From assembly GCA_964345255.1 (NCBI GenBank), contig CAYFQK010000111.1, positions 1-10,199 of the forward strand: a DNA stretch of 10,199 nt. The letters are read 5' to 3'. The notes beneath the pieces are model-generated. The model did not search any database, was not told the DNA's origin, and was given only the letters and a program-made list of their open reading frames with translations. Within the stretch, counting starts at the first letter, position 1. Each line of letters begins with the position of its first letter. This document shows positions 6,806-10,199 of the stretch, one piece after another. Position numbers and translations under genes: made by a program. Source of the stretch: JAIPAH01 sp964345255 (GTDB lineage Bacteria > Bacteroidota > Bacteroidia > Bacteroidales > JAIPAH01).

Positions 6806-7834
6806 CTACCTCATTGGGTCCTGGAACTTTATAGCAAGCTCGTTCAGGTTAGCTTTGGTATTTTTAAAAAGATACAATGACCTTGTTTTTTTAAACCGGC
6901 TGGTAAACAAACCCATACCGTTTTCAATGTTAGTAAATTCAGGGCGGTACTGAATTATACTTGATGACGGCTCATAAATTTCCATGTAGGTATCAAAAGT
7001 GTCCGAGGCTACTGAAATTTCAAAGTCAATGGTCTGGGCGGTGCGCATGTTAACGGTTGCCTCTGTTTGTTGATCTTCATAAGGAGCGTTCTCTTCCACA
7101 AATTCGTAGAAACGGTTATTAGGAAATGTAATTTTCATGGTATTTCCACCATCCGTATCTTTAGAACGTTGAATATTAAAAGACTCCCATGTAAGTGTTC
7201 TGTCTTTGGTTTCTCCGCCTGCCAGATGCTCCCGGAAATGAAAATATATTTTCAGCTGATATCTCCTGCCATTTTTAGCAGTGGACCACATGACTTCTCT
7301 GGTAGATTCGTTCGTGGGAAAATGGATAGTGGGCTGAGTTAAGCTGTTCAGGCGGGGCTTATGAATATCGAAATCATTGACTAATTTGGTGGAGGCCGTT
7401 ACGGTTTTATCTCTGGATGGGATATAGACTTCTGCGCGGTAGGTATATGCATCATTCAGGAACACCTTATTTTCTTTACCGGTGGTGTAGATTACCTGGT
7501 CGGGATGATAAAAAACCCCCTCTTCTTTATTGTGTATAACGGTAGTATCGAGTATGAATTCTCTTCTTATCGTTTCCTCATCAAGTTCCTGTAATTTAAC
7601 AGTAATGTCACTGTCATAAATACTGGAGTCCTGGATGCCGGCATATTCGATAAGATTCCCATCGCCTAAAAAGGCTTTGTTGACCTTTATTTGGTGCACG
7701 CTATCGTTTTGGTCCAATAATCCATAGACTATTGTTATATCTTCCCATTCGGCCGTCACATCAAAATCAGTTTCACAGGAAAACAGGCTAATCAGAAAAA
7801 GCAGGCCGATAAGGCTAAAGAAACGTCTCTTCAT
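6806..7834 (-). CDS. Uncharacterised lipoprotein
   Basis: Encodes 342 residues from the ATG at 7832-7834. An ATG 11 codons upstream (7867) is in frame, but the inner start MKRRFFSLIG places a classic lipoprotein signal at the N-terminus and is preceded by a promoter box that overlaps the upstream ATG. The lipobox is LFSC with Cys20 as the lipidated residue. The mature protein starts CETDFDV, with acidic residues at +2, +4 and +6. There is no further membrane segment. The remainder alternates short beta-type stretches and resembles, loosely, the DUF4249-type lipoproteins of Bacteroidota; I cannot confirm that family. It should sit in the periplasm or on the outer membrane. It is divergent from panB and upstream of dnaK on the same strand, but 263 bases separate it from dnaK and no functional link is apparent. 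Confidence 0.8.
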   Translation of the reverse strand: MKRRFFSLIGLLFLISLFSCETDFDVTAEWEDITIVYGLLDQNDSVHQIKVNKAFLGDGNLIEYAGIQDSSIYDSDITVKLQELDEETIRREFILDTTVIHNKEEGVFYHPDQVIYTTGKENKVFLNDAYTYRAEVYIPSRDKTVTASTKLVNDFDIHKPRLNSLTQPTIHFPTNESTREVMWSTAKNGRRYQLKIYFHFREHLAGGETKDRTLTWESFNIQRSKDTDGGNTMKITFPNNRFYEFVEENAPYEDQQTEATVNMRTAQTIDFEISVASDTFDTYMEIYEPSSSIIQYRPEFTNIENGMGLFTSRFKKTRSLYLFKNTKANLNELAIKFQDPMR

Positions 7835-7864
7835 AAAATACTTCGGTTTTATATAAATAATTGA

Positions 7865-7872
7865 CAAAGTTA
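7865..7872 (-). promoter_or_regulatory. -7 box (TAACTTTG) for the lipoprotein gene
   Basis: The minus strand reads TAACTTTG, a full match to TAnnTTTG, 30 bases ahead of the chosen ATG at 7834. A TTTTG lies upstream (7888-7892) at a 15-base spacing, somewhat short for a -33 element. Its position overlaps the alternative upstream ATG (7867), which favours the inner start. Confidence 0.5.
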
Positions 7873-7962
7873 AGAAATAAAAAGTTTCAAAAGTTTGTTG
7901 AGCGCAGGCAGGTGCGAAGGAAAAAAATTCGGATTAATTACCTTATTCATCAATTAAGGATG

Positions 7963-7970
7963 TATTTTTG
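7963..7970 (+). promoter_or_regulatory. -7 box (TATTTTTG) for panB
   Basis: TATTTTTG matches TAnnTTTG, 36 bases upstream of the panB ATG, giving a leader of about 30 bases. No clear -33 TTG is found at the expected distance. It faces away from the lipoprotein promoter in the 172-bp divergent region. Confidence 0.5.
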
Positions 7971-8006
7971 TACCTTTCATAATGAATTAATTAAACAGCA
8001 ATAATT

Positions 8007-8828
8007 ATGTCATCAGCTAAAATGTCACCGGCACCTAAAGTAACGACACACGTATTACAGGAAATGAAGTCTAAGAAGGAAAATATAGCGATGCTAACGG
8101 CATACGATTATTCAATGGCGCGTATTTTGGATGCTGCCGGTATAGATGTGCTTCTTGTAGGCGACTCGGCGTCGAATGTGATGGCCGGTAACACGACCAC
8201 CCTGCCCATTACGCTCGACCAGATGATATATCACGCCACCTCGGTCATTCGGGCTGTTGAGAGGGGGCTGGTTGTTGTAGATATGCCCTTTGGTACCTAC
8301 CAGGGGAATTCAAAAGAGGCTTTAAATTCGGCAATCAGAATTATGAAGGAGAGCGGGGCCAACGCGATAAAAATGGAAGGAGGTGAAGAAATTATTGAAT
8401 CGGTCGATCGTATACTGTCTGCTGGTATCCCCATTATGGGTCATCTTGGCCTGACACCTCAATCGATTCATAAATTCGGCACCTATGTGGTAAGAGCCAC
8501 GCAGGAAGAAGAAGCTAATAAGCTCATTGAAAATGCCCACTTGCTGGAAAATGCCGGCTGCTTTGCCCTCGTTCTGGAAAAAATACCTGCTCACCTGGCT
8601 AAAAGAGTCGCTAAAGAACTTACAATCCCCGTTATTGGAATCGGAGCTGGAGCTGATGTAGACGGCCAGGTGCTGGTGTTGCATGATATGCTTGGCATCA
8701 CTCAGGATTTTTCACCCCGTTTTCTCAGGCGTTATCACAACCTGAAAGAAGAAATAACCGGTTCTGTTCAAAGGTATATTGAAGATGTGAAATCATCGGA
8801 TTTTCCCAACGAGCGTGAGCAATATTAA
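8007..8828 (+). CDS. panB: 3-methyl-2-oxobutanoate hydroxymethyltransferase (ketopantoate synthesis)
   Basis: Encodes 273 residues, the usual PanB length with a short extra N-terminus. PanB transfers a hydroxymethyl group from 5,10-methylenetetrahydrofolate to 2-oxoisovalerate, giving ketopantoate, the first committed step to pantothenate and coenzyme A in the cytoplasm. Visible signature residues are Asp53 in LVGDSAS and Asp92 in VDMPFG (Mg-binding positions), Lys122 in IKMEGG, and Glu191 in VLEKIP (proposed base). These are offset by 8-10 from E. coli Asp45, Asp84, Lys112 and Glu181. MGHLGLTPQS (144-153) and IGIGAG (210-215) are also typical. ATG 8007 is taken as start; Met6 (8022) is an alternative. 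A TAnnTTTG box precedes it. The 3' end overlaps the next gene by 14 bases, so the two form an operon. panC and panD are not in the window. Confidence 0.97.
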   Translation: MSSAKMSPAPKVTTHVLQEMKSKKENIAMLTAYDYSMARILDAAGIDVLLVGDSASNVMAGNTTTLPITLDQMIYHATSVIRAVERGLVVVDMPFGTYQGNSKEALNSAIRIMKESGANAIKMEGGEEIIESVDRILSAGIPIMGHLGLTPQSIHKFGTYVVRATQEEEANKLIENAHLLENAGCFALVLEKIPAHLAKRVAKELTIPVIGIGAGADVDGQVLVLHDMLGITQDFSPRFLRRYHNLKEEITGSVQRYIEDVKSSDFPNEREQY

Positions 8829-9552
8829 TAAGGAATTTGATATAGAACCTCATTACGATGATTTGGCTTCAAATATTCTTTTGGAGGACAATCATTTGTT
8901 GTTGGTAAATAAGCCACCTTCTGAAATTGTGCAAGGCGACAAAACGGGCGATATTCCCCTTAGCGAGAAATACAAGTATTTTCTGAAAAAAAAGCACGAC
9001 AAACCGGGGAATGTTTTCCTGGGGGTCACCCACCGGATTGACAGGCCGACAAGCGGTGTTGTTATTTTTGCAAAAACCGGTAAGGCCCTGGGCCGAATGA
9101 ACAGCATGATGCAGCAGCATGAAATCTCGAAATTTTATTGGGCTGTGGTAGGCCATAAACCTGAAAAATCTCAGGGGAGAGTAGTTCATCATCTTGTTCG
9201 TAATCCTCAAAAAAATAAATCCTACGCTTTTGATGAGCCACAAAAAAACGCCAAAAAAGCTGAAATGGTCTACCGGGTGTTAGGTTCTTCTGACCGTTAT
9301 CACTTACTGGAAGTTGAACTAATTACCGGGCGCCATCATCAAATAAGATCTCAGCTGGCAGCAATGGGCAATCCGGTAAAGGGAGATATTAAATACGGAT
9401 TTCATACCACCAACAAAGACGCTTCCATTCACCTGCATGCCAGGAGGGTTGAGTTTCAGCATCCTGTTAAAAATGAAAAAATAACGGTTACCGCACCGGT
9501 TCCGGATGAGAATTTATGGAAGTTTTTTGAAAATCGATTTAGCCATAAATGA
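8815..9552 (+). CDS. RluA-family RNA pseudouridine synthase
   Basis: Encodes 245 residues starting at GTG 8815. The family core begins at about residue 21 (ILLEDNHLLLVNKPP), and no ATG precedes it in frame, so a non-ATG start is required. RluA-type enzymes convert uridine to pseudouridine in rRNA or tRNA. The catalytic Asp is Asp76 in HRIDRPTSG (73-81). Later motifs GRHHQIRSQLAAMGNPVKGD (172-191) and LHARRVEFQHP (207-217) are family-typical. There is no N-terminal S4 domain, so it belongs to the short RluA/TruC-like class. The target RNA cannot be assigned from the sequence. The gene overlaps panB by 14 bases in another frame with no Shine-Dalgarno of its own, implying translational coupling to panB. 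Confidence 0.93.
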   Translation: MSNINKEFDIEPHYDDLASNILLEDNHLLLVNKPPSEIVQGDKTGDIPLSEKYKYFLKKKHDKPGNVFLGVTHRIDRPTSGVVIFAKTGKALGRMNSMMQQHEISKFYWAVVGHKPEKSQGRVVHHLVRNPQKNKSYAFDEPQKNAKKAEMVYRVLGSSDRYHLLEVELITGRHHQIRSQLAAMGNPVKGDIKYGFHTTNKDASIHLHARRVEFQHPVKNEKITVTAPVPDENLWKFFENRFSHK

Positions 9553-9624
9553 ATTACATGAACTAATCTGATATTTATGATGTTTTTTTGATAGGTAACA
9601 GAATAGTGGTGAACCAAAGTGCTT

Positions 9625-10199
9625 ATGCGAAAAATCCGTATTATAATATTTTCTGTTTTTTTCCTTTCATTAATATTTTCCTCGCTGAAGGGCCGTGGAC
9701 AGTTTTTTTATTATGGGCAGGAACCTTCATCACTTGCCTGGAAACAGCTGAAAACTGATAATTTTTCTTTCCTCTATACAGAAAATGCCAGCTTACAGGC
9801 CTACTACTATGCGAGACTAATGGAAAAGACCCGTTCTTTTTTTTCCGGGAAAACGGGTATTTATCCTCAGCATACCGATGTTATCCTTCATAACCGCTCT
9901 TCTATCTCAAATGGCTTCAGTGTACCTGCTCCATTACGAATGGAAATAAATACAGTAGCCCCGCAAAACATCAATGCCACCGATTGGCTGCAGCAGCTAT
10001 CTATTCACGAATACGAGCATTCTGAGCAAATCGAGGTTTTCAGGCAGGGATTTGCCCGCCATTTAACATGGCTTTTTGGCGATGCTGCCATTGCAGGGGC
10101 AATGGCAAGAATACCTTTTTGGTTTATCGAGGGAGAAGCGGTGGTAAATGAAACCGCCTATATGGAAAGCGGACGAGGCCGGGATGCTGATTTTATCAT
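9625..10199 (+). CDS. Secreted HEXXH metallopeptidase-like protein (cut by window edge)
   Basis: The frame is open from ATG 9625 to the right edge (191 complete codons), so the C-terminus is missing. An in-frame TAG at 9604-9606 limits the start; GTG 9619 is the only other candidate. Residues 1-26 are a basic then hydrophobic signal peptide. The body has HEYEH at 128-132, an exact HEXXH zinc motif, and WFIEGEAV at 166-173, where Glu169 is well placed as the third zinc ligand of a gluzincin. This matches the pattern of peptidase-MA-like domains in large Bacteroidota envelope proteins, some followed by a TolB-like beta-propeller. That C-terminal part is not visible here. Substrate and exact family are unknown. 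It begins 72 bases after the pseudouridine synthase and has no clear promoter box of its own, so it may be read from panB. Confidence 0.75.
   Translation, partial: MRKIRIIIFSVFFLSLIFSSLKGRGQFFYYGQEPSSLAWKQLKTDNFSFLYTENASLQAYYYARLMEKTRSFFSGKTGIYPQHTDVILHNRSSISNGFSVPAPLRMEINTVAPQNINATDWLQQLSIHEYEHSEQIEVFRQGFARHLTWLFGDAAIAGAMARIPFWFIEGEAVVNETAYMESGRGRDADFI

Noticed and set aside
6792..6811. Hairpin at the lipoprotein stop codon as a terminator
   Set aside because: The stem is only 6 bp and on the minus strand is followed by As, not a T tract, so it does not look like a rho-independent terminator.
8322..8684. Minus-strand open frame of 120 codons inside panB
   Set aside because: It is a shadow of panB, whose active-site residues are all accounted for on the plus strand.
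8869..9243. Minus-strand open frame of 124 codons inside the pseudouridine synthase gene
   Set aside because: It is antisense to the catalytic core of a recognised enzyme and has no supporting signals.
9544..9589. Possible terminator after the pseudouridine synthase gene
   Set aside because: The 7-bp inverted repeat CATAAAT/ATTTATG is followed by a T run, but the stem has one G-C pair and the loop is 22 bases, so it is too weak to call.

Overview
The window looks like a piece of a Bacteroidota chromosome. Three secreted proteins carry or imply type IX secretion (T9SS) type A C-terminal sorting domains. Promoter-like TAnnTTTG boxes of the Bacteroidota type precede several genes. Most starts lack a clear Shine-Dalgarno and have A-rich leaders instead. 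Intergenic DNA is very AT-rich. I cannot place the organism below phylum level with confidence. No tRNA, rRNA, CRISPR array, insertion sequence or phage gene is visible.

Layout. Positions 1-4417 (all minus strand) hold three consecutive T9SS cargo genes. The first runs off the left edge (1-738). It is a close tandem paralogue of the second (923-2617): over the 246 shared residues I count about 196 identities with no gaps. The third (2819-4417) has two choice-of-anchor-J-like modules around an Ig-like module. The second and third genes each have their own rho-independent terminator. Next on the same strand is dnaK (4566-6542), also with a terminator. An AT-rich leader with an inverted repeat and a more GC-rich, unexplained stretch (6543-6805) separates it from a lipoprotein gene (6806-7834).

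At about 7835-8006 the strand switches. The lipoprotein gene and panB are divergent, each with a TAnnTTTG box. panB (8007-8828) overlaps a gene for an RluA-type pseudouridine synthase that starts at GTG (8815-9552). A secreted HEXXH metallopeptidase-like gene follows (9625 to the right edge, incomplete).

Function. The left half encodes cell-surface or exported proteins with adhesin-like beta-sandwich modules. The centre encodes the general chaperone DnaK. The right half combines pantothenate biosynthesis, RNA modification and a predicted envelope peptidase. I see no single new multi-gene system. The points most worth checking are the tandem cargo duplication, the inverted repeat ahead of dnaK, the structured orphan stretch beside it, and the incomplete metallopeptidase.
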